From Sulfurisphaera javensis (GTDB taxonomy: Archaea > Thermoproteota > Thermoprotei_A > Sulfolobales > Sulfolobaceae), in contig NZ_AP031322.1 in assembly GCF_041154675.1 (NCBI RefSeq), forward strand, positions 248,001 to 312,000: 64,000 nt of DNA, in the 5' to 3' direction. Below the pieces are notes generated by a model that did not search any database, was not told where the DNA came from, and saw only the letters and a list, made by a program, of their open reading frames with translations. This document shows, piece after piece, positions 25,473 through 33,497 of the stretch. The position numbers and the translations under genes were made by a program. Position 1 is the first letter of the stretch; each line of letters starts with the position of its first letter.

Positions 25473-28400
25473 CTACTATTGAAATGGCTATAGAAACAAT
25501 AGCTAGAATTAAGAGACTATTATTAGAAACAGTAGTGATATAGACATTAAACTCCTCTGTCTCTTCTTCACCATCTGTTTGATATACTATAATTTTTATC
25601 CCATTATATCCCGTTTGTAAACTTATTGGAATAGATGTTTTTGTTCCATTATAAATCAATTTACCGTTATCATAGATATTAATTTCTTTAATTGAAATTC
25701 CTTCAATCTTTATTTCATTACCATTAAATAAAATTTTTGGCAGGGCCGGATATAAGTAAGTTATTTCACTTGTTCTATTACTTAAGACCGAGTTGATTAA
25801 AGTTAGATTTAATACCTTTGAGTCAAAGATTGCAAGAGTAGAGTTTATTGCTATGATTTTTTCTGCCTCTATATTGTTTAATGTAATATTAGAATCTTTG
25901 ATAATTATGATTCCATTAAATTGAGTATTTGAAATAGTTAAATTACTTCTATAAATTGTATCATTAATTAGAATATCACTGAATAATTTACCATTTAATT
26001 GAATTGTATCATTTTGGAATATTGCATAAAATGTTTGAGTTAAATCAACTATCTCATTCTTTATAAGAGTATAAGGTTGCACAATGAACTCTCTTTCTGA
26101 GTTTAAATTATTTGTAGTTGGATAACCATCTGCTGATATTCCAGAGATGAATATTGCAAATGGCCCAAAGTAGTTGCCAGATAAGTAAGTTAAATTACCT
26201 AAAGTGTAAGTAGATGGTAATGTAAAGTTGCCTATCCATAAGCTTCCGTTAAACCATAATGGTATTTCTAAGGTTTGAGTTAAGTCCTCATATTCACTTT
26301 GCAATTGTAATGGATAAACGGTGGCTGAGAACATACCAAATTTAACTTCAGTACCGTTAGGATATGTTATATTAGCTAATATTTTTACGTTGCTTCCTTC
26401 AGTTAGCAATCCATTAAGTTTAACATTTATTGATAAGTTTTGAGGAACTATGTAGATTTGAGAGTAATATTTTCCTTCAAGGATTGTTCCATTTCCTAGG
26501 GGAACATATTCATTCAAAATAATTGTATACAAACCTTGACTGACTTTAGGTGGAATTGGTAAATATCCAATGTATACGTATGCTAATAATCCATCTATTG
26601 GAACTAAAACCCACGAAAGATTTCCGTAAGATATAGGTTTCCCTTCATTGTTATAAAGGACTGCTGATATATTGATATTACCATAAGGTATGTTAGAAGG
26701 CTCTATAAACAGTGATTCGCCTGGAGTTGCAACTCCAGGCTCTACAACAACTGGGGGAATAATTAAAGTGTTTAGTAAAAGTGAACTTCCAGCAAAGGTA
26801 GAAATATATCCATAAACATTGTTTCCGACAATAAGTATTGGTCCTGCAGTTAAGTTTATTGGTAAAGTAGCAAAGTAACTACCATATCCTTTTTGTTTTA
26901 ATATAATGTTTGTGATTTTTATAAAACTATTATCTATTGGATTATATTCATATAATGTAATATTTAGAAATGAAATATTAACCTCATTTTGATAAATGTT
27001 GTATACTTTAGCTTTAATTGTAGGATAAATAACGTTAAGATCACCCTTAATACTCATAATATACCCTATAAAAGCGTTAGTAAATCCCTCAGAGTTATTT
27101 CCCTTTACTAATATTTCAATAGGGCCTACAACATTAGGAGATATTAAGTATACTCCAATCCATCTGCTTCCATTAAAGTGAAGTTCTATGCTATCAACCC
27201 TACCTTGTAATGTGTAAATGTAAGCTTTATAATTCCCAGAAGTTATTTCTTCTCCTTTATATGTAATATTTGCAATTATTTCCATGGATTGATTAGGTAA
27301 GAAATAAAATGAATAATTAGTTCCATTGTATAGATTTACTGTTATTATGGGGACTTTTAAAGTATTAATGTCTTTTACGAGATAAGCTATTTCTCCTATA
27401 TTCGGAGATCCAAGACCAGTAACCAAATTATATCCATAATGAGCAACCCAAGGTATGTTATAGCCAAAGGTTATTGGATAGTAAGCCTCATTATAATAAT
27501 GTTCCCCTAAGTAGTAAAGCAAAGGATTAATTAGCCCAAAGGTAGTATTATCTTTTTGCATAATTAATGTGAGAAAACCAGCAAATAATGGTGAAGCTTC
27601 GCTAGTGCCTCCAGTTACATAGGTAATGTTACCGGGGAATACTACTTGTATTCCAGGGAATACATTAGCATTTAATGAAATATCTGGAACCATTCTACCA
27701 TCTGGATACGTTGAGGGAGTTTGAATATATGCTTGATACCATGGCTCAACGAAAAGTACACTAACTCCTCCGGTAGAACCACCATAATTTATGAAATAAG
27801 GAATAAAACCATAGTTTGACCATGCAGTTTGATAAGCACTTCCGTTTAACTCAATGTATGTAGTTGTACCTCCTACTGCAGTAACAAATGGAGAAGTTGA
27901 AGGAAATGATACAGAGCCTATAGGTGAAGTACTGTAACCACTACCTCCAACATCGCCAGTGGAAGCTAAGAATGTAATTCCTTCAAGAGAACCCAAGGCA
28001 TAATAGAAGTTCATTTCATAAACCATTTCTAAGTTTGCTGGATTATCTACTATTTCAGACTCTGGAATACCCCAGCTTTGTGACAAAACGTTCACTTTAT
28101 CTTCTTGAACTATTTTAGCTAAAACAGCTGGCAATGGGATGTTCGGATTTGCTACATAAAGGATTATATTAGCTTTTGGTGCAACAGCGTGAGAAACTTC
28201 AACGTCAAGGCTAATCTCTAAATTCCAACCTGACAAAATACCTCCAAATGGACATGGTGGTCCAATATACTCTATTTTAAATGAGGGTGGAGGTGAAATA
28301 TTATAAAGCTTATCAAAGTAAGCTAATTGTTGAACAATAGATGGATCTCCATAAAAGTCTAAGATACCTATAGTATAACCTTCACCAGTTGCATTTAGAA

Positions 28401-28968
28401 CAGTTGCGTTATAAGCTTTAGATAACCATGTAACTGGATAAGACTCATCTGCATATGTAAAGTTAAGCGTTATCGCTTTCTTTTCCATTTGAGATATGAG
28501 AGTAGGTGTAACTAAATCTGTTGGTTTACTTAAAAGACTTGAAGTGAGATTAGAAGCGATTACTATATCTCCTCTAAAGAATCCCATGCCTTGATAGTAA
28601 GTAGAATTATTTAGTTGATAAAATTCTATGCTAGTATTTAAATAATTCTCTATTTGGGAAGGTGTAGCATTGATAACTATTATATTTAATGAGCTCATGA
28701 TAATTTTTATTCCATGATTAGTAAGATAATGTAGAAGGTTTATATATTCTTGATTATATATTAATTTTTCTATTTGTGAAGAGTTCATGAAATGGTGGAA
28801 AAGTGGAGATGAAGGATTAGAAACTTGATACGCCATTGAGTAAATTTGACTAATATCGTTAGGAGGAACGAATATGCTTGCAATTATATATTCTTGTTTA
28901 GTTTGGGAAAAGAATATTGGTAAAATTGAAATTGAAAGAAGTAATAAAAATAGTAATGCTTTTTTCAT
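25438..28968 (-). CDS. Cell-surface S53 (sedolisin) peptidase
   Basis: A 1176-residue secreted acid protease. A signal peptide (about 1-21) precedes a pro-domain (to about 160) and a subtilisin-like catalytic domain with Glu251 and Asp255 (WNLEISLDVEVSHAVAP), oxyanion Asp339 (STGDVGG) and Ser456 (GGTSEASP). The calcium-site sequence LVTGLGSPN closes the domain near 520. About 530-1050 holds beta-sandwich repeats rich in N-glycosylation sequons, then a right-handed repeat-like NNTI/NSTL stretch, and a final transmembrane helix (about 1152-1172) with a basic tail. It should sit outside the cell on the S-layer side and digest proteins at low pH. Confidence 0.9.
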   Translation of the reverse strand: MKKALLFLLLLSISILPIFFSQTKQEYIIASIFVPPNDISQIYSMAYQVSNPSSPLFHHFMNSSQIEKLIYNQEYINLLHYLTNHGIKIIMSSLNIIVINATPSQIENYLNTSIEFYQLNNSTYYQGMGFFRGDIVIASNLTSSLLSKPTDLVTPTLISQMEKKAITLNFTYADESYPVTWLSKAYNATVLNATGEGYTIGILDFYGDPSIVQQLAYFDKLYNISPPPSFKIEYIGPPCPFGGILSGWNLEISLDVEVSHAVAPKANIILYVANPNIPLPAVLAKIVQEDKVNVLSQSWGIPESEIVDNPANLEMVYEMNFYYALGSLEGITFLASTGDVGGSGYSTSPIGSVSFPSTSPFVTAVGGTTTYIELNGSAYQTAWSNYGFIPYFINYGGSTGGVSVLFVEPWYQAYIQTPSTYPDGRMVPDISLNANVFPGIQVVFPGNITYVTGGTSEASPLFAGFLTLIMQKDNTTFGLINPLLYYLGEHYYNEAYYPITFGYNIPWVAHYGYNLVTGLGSPNIGEIAYLVKDINTLKVPIITVNLYNGTNYSFYFLPNQSMEIIANITYKGEEITSGNYKAYIYTLQGRVDSIELHFNGSRWIGVYLISPNVVGPIEILVKGNNSEGFTNAFIGYIMSIKGDLNVIYPTIKAKVYNIYQNEVNISFLNITLYEYNPIDNSFIKITNIILKQKGYGSYFATLPINLTAGPILIVGNNVYGYISTFAGSSLLLNTLIIPPVVVEPGVATPGESLFIEPSNIPYGNINISAVLYNNEGKPISYGNLSWVLVPIDGLLAYVYIGYLPIPPKVSQGLYTIILNEYVPLGNGTILEGKYYSQIYIVPQNLSINVKLNGLLTEGSNVKILANITYPNGTEVKFGMFSATVYPLQLQSEYEDLTQTLEIPLWFNGSLWIGNFTLPSTYTLGNLTYLSGNYFGPFAIFISGISADGYPTTNNLNSEREFIVQPYTLIKNEIVDLTQTFYAIFQNDTIQLNGKLFSDILINDTIYRSNLTISNTQFNGIIIIKDSNITLNNIEAEKIIAINSTLAIFDSKVLNLTLINSVLSNRTSEITYLYPALPKILFNGNEIKIEGISIKEINIYDNGKLIYNGTKTSIPISLQTGYNGIKIIVYQTDGEEETEEFNVYITTVSNNSLLILAIVSIAISIVAIALVIIKYRR

Positions 28969-29006
28969 TTGAAAAAGATTGAAAAATCCAAGATATAAAT
29001 CTATTC

Positions 29007-29444
29007 CTATCTTCTCCTTTTAATATATATTCTTCTATAAGAAATTAGAAATCTACCTAATGCAATAACAATAACTAATCCTGCATATGTGAGTAAATCT
29101 TGATAAGTATAACTACCGTTGAAAATTTCTATGATTATTTCCCTAAGAATAAATGAGATTGTTGCATCCATTACGTAAATAACACTTCTTCCTTTCCCTT
29201 TACCAAAATCAACAATACTTTGATAAATTTCTAGCAAAACAACTAATAAGAAAGCATTACCAACTAAACCAATGACTTCAGTAATGAAACCTTGAAAGAT
29301 AGAAACTATTAGATCGTAAACAGTGTAAACAATGATAGTTGCTATAGCAACTAAGATAATTATTTCTATTATTCTAGTTACATAATGAACTACAACCTCT
29401 TCTTTTGTTAGTTTTTTCAAAATATCGGATATTTTCATCAACAT
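29007..29444 (-). CDS. PsiE-like membrane protein
   Basis: About 145 residues from the chosen ATG at 29444 (a second ATG lies six bases on). Four transmembrane helices and the blocks VGNAFLLVVLLEIYQSI and IYVMDATISFILREIIIEIF match the PsiE/phosphate-starvation-inducible E family. The frame is open for 80 more codons upstream, but that part is lysine-rich, unlike PsiE, and would make the protein unusually long, so I exclude it with moderate certainty. It follows the S53 protease start divergently spaced by 38 bases on the same strand. The role of PsiE proteins is unknown. Confidence 0.65.
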   Translation of the reverse strand: MLMKISDILKKLTKEEVVVHYVTRIIEIIILVAIATIIVYTVYDLIVSIFQGFITEVIGLVGNAFLLVVLLEIYQSIVDFGKGKGRSVIYVMDATISFILREIIIEIFNGSYTYQDLLTYAGLVIVIALGRFLISYRRIYIKRRR

Positions 29445-29863
29445 ATTATGATATGTGTAGGTAAAAAGAGAGTTGGTTATAAAACTAAAAATAAATTCAA
29501 ATATTTTCGCAGAGACTAATTTTACTTTTTTGGTATTTTTGTCTATGATAAATGTACCATATTGTAAAATCAATTTGGCATTATTTTTCCATTTCTTTGC
29601 ACCATTCAAACATTTTTCATATGTGTCAATTTTATCATATATAAAATGAAATAGAAAAACATTGTAATACTTCCTTTTTCTCAAGTACTTCTTCTCTCAC
29701 GACAATTGTATTCAATCTGAGCCTAGTTTCTTTCAAAAATGTTAATCTAAAGTTTCTCAAATCGCATCTTTCTTTGCAACTAAACAATCTAGACTAGATC
29801 AGAGTTTTCCTATTCCAAAAATTTGATAGCTAGAGTTTTTTCTTTAGTTCTCTTAGTATTAAC

Positions 29864-30220
29864 TTATAGCTTTCTTAAATAATCCCATTTTTTAAGATAT
29901 TTATCTGCAATTTTTATCACTTCTTCAATATATTGTAAGCATATTTCTTCTGATACATATTCTTCTAGTTCTATAGCTTCATCTCCGCTTAAGAAAAAGT
30001 GTCTAGATGTGTTCCAAGTATCACTTAAACAGTCTAATGCTTCAAGTACAGTGTCTAAATTCCTGCCTAACTTAGTTTGCCAGCTCCGTAATTATCTCAT
30101 ACTTTTTCTTGTATATCAGTTTTATCTATAACATTGCTTTTGAGGATTTTCTACGCTTTGCTAAAAATAAAAGAAACCTTTTGGGCAGTCTTTATCCTTA
30201 AGAACTCTTTTAGCTCTTCC
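29864..30220 (-). pseudogene. Remnant of a HEPN-domain protein gene
   Basis: The minus strand holds an intact C-terminal block of about 75 codons (30094-29864) with LDTVLEALDCLSDTWNTSRH, EEYVSEEICLQYIEEVIKIA and ADKYLKKW, the helix pattern of small HEPN proteins. Upstream, related coding sense continues but only in other frames (KKKYEIITELAN, then EELKEFLRIKTAQK), broken by a frameshift near 30075 and by stop codons. No start codon or promoter serves the intact block. HEPN proteins are often toxin partners of MNT nucleotidyltransferases; no partner remains here. Confidence 0.55.
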
Positions 30221-30366
30221 TAAGCCTTTTAAAGAGACTTAATAATTAACCAATTGCTTTAACTTGTTAGGTCTCACAAGATATATTAACATGACAAATA
30301 TAGATTATTCCTTCACTTTTTGTTATAATAAAATAATTTAAATAACTTCTTTATTAGTTGTAAATT

Positions 30367-30894
30367 ATGATTGATCCAAACGATTTTGCTCCAATACTAA
30401 GAATGGGAATAACTATTGATGAGGAAATTTTTATTGCAAAGAAGATAGCAAACCTATTAAAAGGCGAAAGGGGAAAGATATTGGATTATGCTTGTGGAAA
30501 TTGTTTAATTCCAATTTTCCTCTCCTTATCATTAAATAATGAAATATATGCTACTGATGATTGGAAACAATTTGATAAAAAGAAAGCTGAAGAGTTAATT
30601 TCAAAATATAGAAGCAATGTGAGATTATTTTATGGATTAGAAAAAACTCCATTTCCAGATAGCTATTTTGATTTAATCTATTCAGTCCTTTATTTTTACA
30701 ATTTAAAAAGAGATAGGGTAAAAAATCATGTACAAGAGATAAATAGAATTTTAAAAAGTAAGGGTAAATTCCTTGTAGTTGATATAATTTCAGTCAGGGG
30801 AAAAGTTAAAAAAGAGCTAGAAGAAATTCAATATTCTCTTTCAAATTACGAGGAGGCAAATGGTCTCTTTTTCTCCCTTTGGCAAAAATCATAG
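30367..30894 (+). CDS. Class I SAM-dependent methyltransferase
   Basis: A 175-residue protein with a Rossmann methyltransferase core. Motif I is ILDYACGNCLIP (about 40-51), the acidic end of strand 2 is IYATDDW, and PFPDSYFDLIYSVLYFYNL matches motifs II/III of UbiE/class I enzymes; RILKSKGKFLVVDI follows. It is shorter than most members and lacks an obvious substrate-recognition cap after residue 150, so the substrate is unknown. TATA-like AT-rich DNA (30330-30345) precedes the ATG. Its end overlaps the convergent roadblock-like gene by 6 bases. Confidence 0.82.
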   Translation: MIDPNDFAPILRMGITIDEEIFIAKKIANLLKGERGKILDYACGNCLIPIFLSLSLNNEIYATDDWKQFDKKKAEELISKYRSNVRLFYGLEKTPFPDSYFDLIYSVLYFYNLKRDRVKNHVQEINRILKSKGKFLVVDIISVRGKVKKELEEIQYSLSNYEEANGLFFSLWQKS

Positions 30895-31359
30895 TCGATA
30901 TGCCATTGATGATTTAGATGCTACTAATAGCATAATACCAACTATTACTAGAATCGACGGTAAATAGAACCTAGGCTCGGGAGCTAGCCAAGACATATAC
31001 GGTGTGAAGGCTAATCCGAAAAGTATTATTGATAACGCAGTTATAATGATTCCAGTTATTAATATGCTCCACGAATAGGTGTAATATGTAAATAACTCTT
31101 GCCAATCAGCCTTTTTAGTATCAACAACAACTCCTAATCCTTTCATAAATGTCAGAGTATAGTCTCTACCTATCATTGCGAAACCGTTCATTTTATTAAA
31201 TCCTAGTTCTTTTGCCTCTTCATTACCCTTTTTTACATTAAATGAGACTACTTTTGCCCATTCCTCTGGATTATCAATATTTTTAGAATTTGTTACATTT
31301 CCATTTTCATCTACGGCTATATGACCATAATATCCTTTTATTTCATCAGCTCTTTTCAT
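30889..31359 (-). CDS. Roadblock-like (DUF2173-type) domain with two membrane helices
   Basis: A 156-residue protein. Residues 1-90 (GYYGHIAVDENGNV, KGNEEAKELGFNKMNGFAMI, YTLTFMKGLGVVVDTKKADW) resemble the DUF2173/roadblock-type fold and are clearly related to the protein encoded just upstream. Two transmembrane helices (about 95-117 and 130-150) anchor it, leaving the domain in the cytosol. It overlaps its upstream neighbour by 14 bases. Roadblock proteins often bind small NTPases; the MinD-like ATPase gene 65 bases further upstream is a possible partner. The family name is from memory and moderately sure. Confidence 0.62.
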   Translation of the reverse strand: MKRADEIKGYYGHIAVDENGNVTNSKNIDNPEEWAKVVSFNVKKGNEEAKELGFNKMNGFAMIGRDYTLTFMKGLGVVVDTKKADWQELFTYYTYSWSILITGIIITALSIILFGLAFTPYMSWLAPEPRFYLPSILVIVGIMLLVASKSSMAYRL

Positions 31360-31675
31360 AAATACCCACCTCTCTTAGTACACTTTTAATCAGAAAATCC
31401 CAATTAGTTTTCTTCGCTTCACTTACAATTAGAAGATTGTTTAGGTAAGTTATTCCTATATCATCAACTATCATTGCAAAACCTAAAAAGGGATCAATTA
31501 ACTTTAGTTTTTTAGCCTCTTCTTCTCCAATTCTCATATTTTCGGTTAAAATATTTTTTAATTTATTTAGATCAATTTTAATATCTCTTCCATATAATTT
31601 TATAACTGTGTCATTATCAATTTTGTATACAGCAATTAAACCAGGTATTCTATCAAAATTAATTTGTGACATCAA
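31346..31675 (-). CDS. Roadblock-like (DUF2173-type) protein
   Basis: A 109-residue soluble protein, a paralogue of the next gene: IPGLIAVYKIDNDTV, MRIGEEEAKKLKLIDPFLGFAMI, IGITYLNNLLIVSEAKKTNW align block by block with the first 90 residues of its membrane-anchored neighbour. No enzyme motif is visible. The pair probably arose by tandem duplication and may form a heterodimer. Transcription from the AT-rich region 31680-31735, or read-through from the MinD-like gene, is possible. Confidence 0.62.
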   Translation of the reverse strand: MMSQINFDRIPGLIAVYKIDNDTVIKLYGRDIKIDLNKLKNILTENMRIGEEEAKKLKLIDPFLGFAMIVDDIGITYLNNLLIVSEAKKTNWDFLIKSVLREVGIYEKS

Positions 31676-31740
31676 ATTAACTATTGTTTTACTAATTAAT
31701 AAATCTTTCTTAGTTAAAATTAGAATAATTATAAGTTAAT

Positions 31741-32349
31741 TTATAATTGTACTAAAATATCTAACAAATCTTTTATAATATTTCTAACTATTGATGAATT
31801 TTCAAATTCTGAAAAAGAAGAATAATAAGGAATAGTATAAACCTTTAGAAAAAGTCCTTCTCCATACACATAATCAAGTAGGTTTTCCTCTATGGTTTTT
31901 CTCTCATTATCTTCTAAAAAATTCACAATTAACACCTTAGGATCCATCCACTTTCTAGCATAATTCATAGTTTCTTTTATTGTAAATTTATCAGTAATAA
32001 AGACATTAAGATTTTTATCAGTTATTTTATTCTGGAATTTTACAATTTCGCTTTCAGGGTCGACATTAGTAAACATATCAGCAATACTTATTTTCCATTG
32101 ATATCTACTATATTCTTTATTTAATCTTTTTTCATCTATCTTAAGTCTATTATAAAGAAAATCATTGATAGAAAAGTATTTTATAGTTGGATAAGCACAT
32201 GAAGTAATAACACATATCGTTTCTAATGGATCTAACTCTTCAATTACAAAAGGAACTTCAACCTCATGTAGATAATTAGCTATTTGTATTGCTAATGTAG
32301 ATTTTCCTACACCGCCTTTCAAACTTAACAATCTTATTCGTTTATTCAT
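31741..32349 (-). CDS. MinD/ParA-like P-loop ATPase
   Basis: A 202-residue SIMIBI-class ATPase. RLLSLKGGVGKSTLAIQIANY has the deviant Walker A with signature Lys11 and Lys16. The switch I Asp region appears as VIEELDPLETICVIT, where EELDPLE replaces the usual D-DPQ. The protein is short (ParA/MinD are usually 240-270) and lacks the MinD amphipathic tip. It may position or switch a membrane complex, possibly with the two roadblock-like proteins that follow in the same direction. Plasmid partition is unlikely since no ParB-like gene or centromere repeats are seen. Confidence 0.78.
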   Translation of the reverse strand: MNKRIRLLSLKGGVGKSTLAIQIANYLHEVEVPFVIEELDPLETICVITSCAYPTIKYFSINDFLYNRLKIDEKRLNKEYSRYQWKISIADMFTNVDPESEIVKFQNKITDKNLNVFITDKFTIKETMNYARKWMDPKVLIVNFLEDNERKTIEENLLDYVYGEGLFLKVYTIPYYSSFSEFENSSIVRNIIKDLLDILVQL

Positions 32350-32582
32350 TAATAACCCTCAAGCGTTTGGTATACTTTAAACTTTTGAAAAGTAATAATA
32401 TCTGTGATTTAAGTCTAACTGTATATAAGTAAAGTGTCTACAGGCTCAAATTATATAAAGAAATAAAGTGATAAAAAGAATCCCTTTTCTTTCAGAGAGC
32501 AAATTAATAAAACATCCATTAACAGTTTAATATAGTCTTAGTTGGAAAAAGATTAATTACCTTAATTATCATTTATATCCTA

Positions 32583-33488
32583 ATGGCAAAGAGAAAAAGC
32601 AAAAAACAAGAAAGTAAAGAAAGCAAACTACTTTACATTCCATTTATTGCATTATTTATTGTCTTAGTTATTTTCTTTACTTTACCAATGATTCATAGTT
32701 CTTCAACTTCTAATAATAACTCTTTATCTACTTCATCTCAGAATTCTCAGGGACCATTCTTTCAATTTGTAAAAGTGTCAAACAAAGATTATGCTCCCAA
32801 TAATACTGTCGAAGTGTATTTTATTAGCTGGTACGGATGTCCTTTTGGTGCATCAGATTCTTGGGGATTATATATTGCTTTAAGTCATTTCGGAATACTG
32901 AATGTTACTCCTACATATTCTGATTTGGAGCAACTACCTATTTCACCACAACAAAACCCAATTAGCGGCAAAGTCCCAGGTTTAATATTTAACTCATTCA
33001 AATCTAATAGTAGTGTAGAGTTTTACCCAATATATTTACTAGGAAGAATCTACAATAATAACAATACAGCTTCTCTTCCTAATGGCACAATAATTTCATA
33101 TTCTGGCAGTAGCTTAGTAAATTTTGAATTGAATGAACTCAATAAGACAGCTCCTTCATGGGTTTATAACCTAGTATATCAGTATCAAATCCAAACACCT
33201 TTCCCTGGAAGAACGCAAGCTATAGCTTACTTAGGAAATCCACCACATATAGTTTCTACAATTATTATAACTGGTCCTAATGGTACATGGATGATAATGG
33301 GCTATGACCAAACAATTAACTATGGTATGCCTGGATTGTTAGCGCAATATGCAGCCTCTAATGGTTATAGTCCAACATTACCGTCCCAAATATTACAATA
33401 TGTTAAAAATAATAATGTTCCAGCACAATTATCTTTCATAGAAGCCGAAGGACAACAAATATACAATATAATTGAGCAAGAATTATAA
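32583..33488 (+). CDS. DUF929 family membrane-anchored protein, thioredoxin-like
   Basis: A 301-residue Sulfolobales-type protein. A basic N-terminus (KRKSKKQ) and one membrane helix (about 18-38) anchor it; a Ser/Asn-rich linker follows; residues 65-301 are extracellular. VYFISWYGCPFGASDSWGLY resembles a thioredoxin-fold strand and active-site position but has only one Cys, so disulfide exchange by a CxxC pair is not possible. The family is restricted to Sulfolobus-type archaea and has no assigned role. It converges with the membrane polyferredoxin gene (9-base gap). Confidence 0.8.
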   Translation: MAKRKSKKQESKESKLLYIPFIALFIVLVIFFTLPMIHSSSTSNNNSLSTSSQNSQGPFFQFVKVSNKDYAPNNTVEVYFISWYGCPFGASDSWGLYIALSHFGILNVTPTYSDLEQLPISPQQNPISGKVPGLIFNSFKSNSSVEFYPIYLLGRIYNNNNTASLPNGTIISYSGSSLVNFELNELNKTAPSWVYNLVYQYQIQTPFPGRTQAIAYLGNPPHIVSTIIITGPNGTWMIMGYDQTINYGMPGLLAQYAASNGYSPTLPSQILQYVKNNNVPAQLSFIEAEGQQIYNIIEQEL

Positions 33489-33497
33489 ATAAAAAAT

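Noticed and set aside
29445-29684. 80-codon N-terminal extension of the PsiE-like frame
   Set aside because: It is lysine-rich, unlike PsiE proteins, and two ATG codons at 29444 and 29438 give the normal family length. Not excluded completely.
31741-32349. Plasmid-type partition ParA, suggesting an integrated plasmid
   Set aside because: No ParB-like gene, iteron repeats, integrase or tRNA attachment site was seen nearby.
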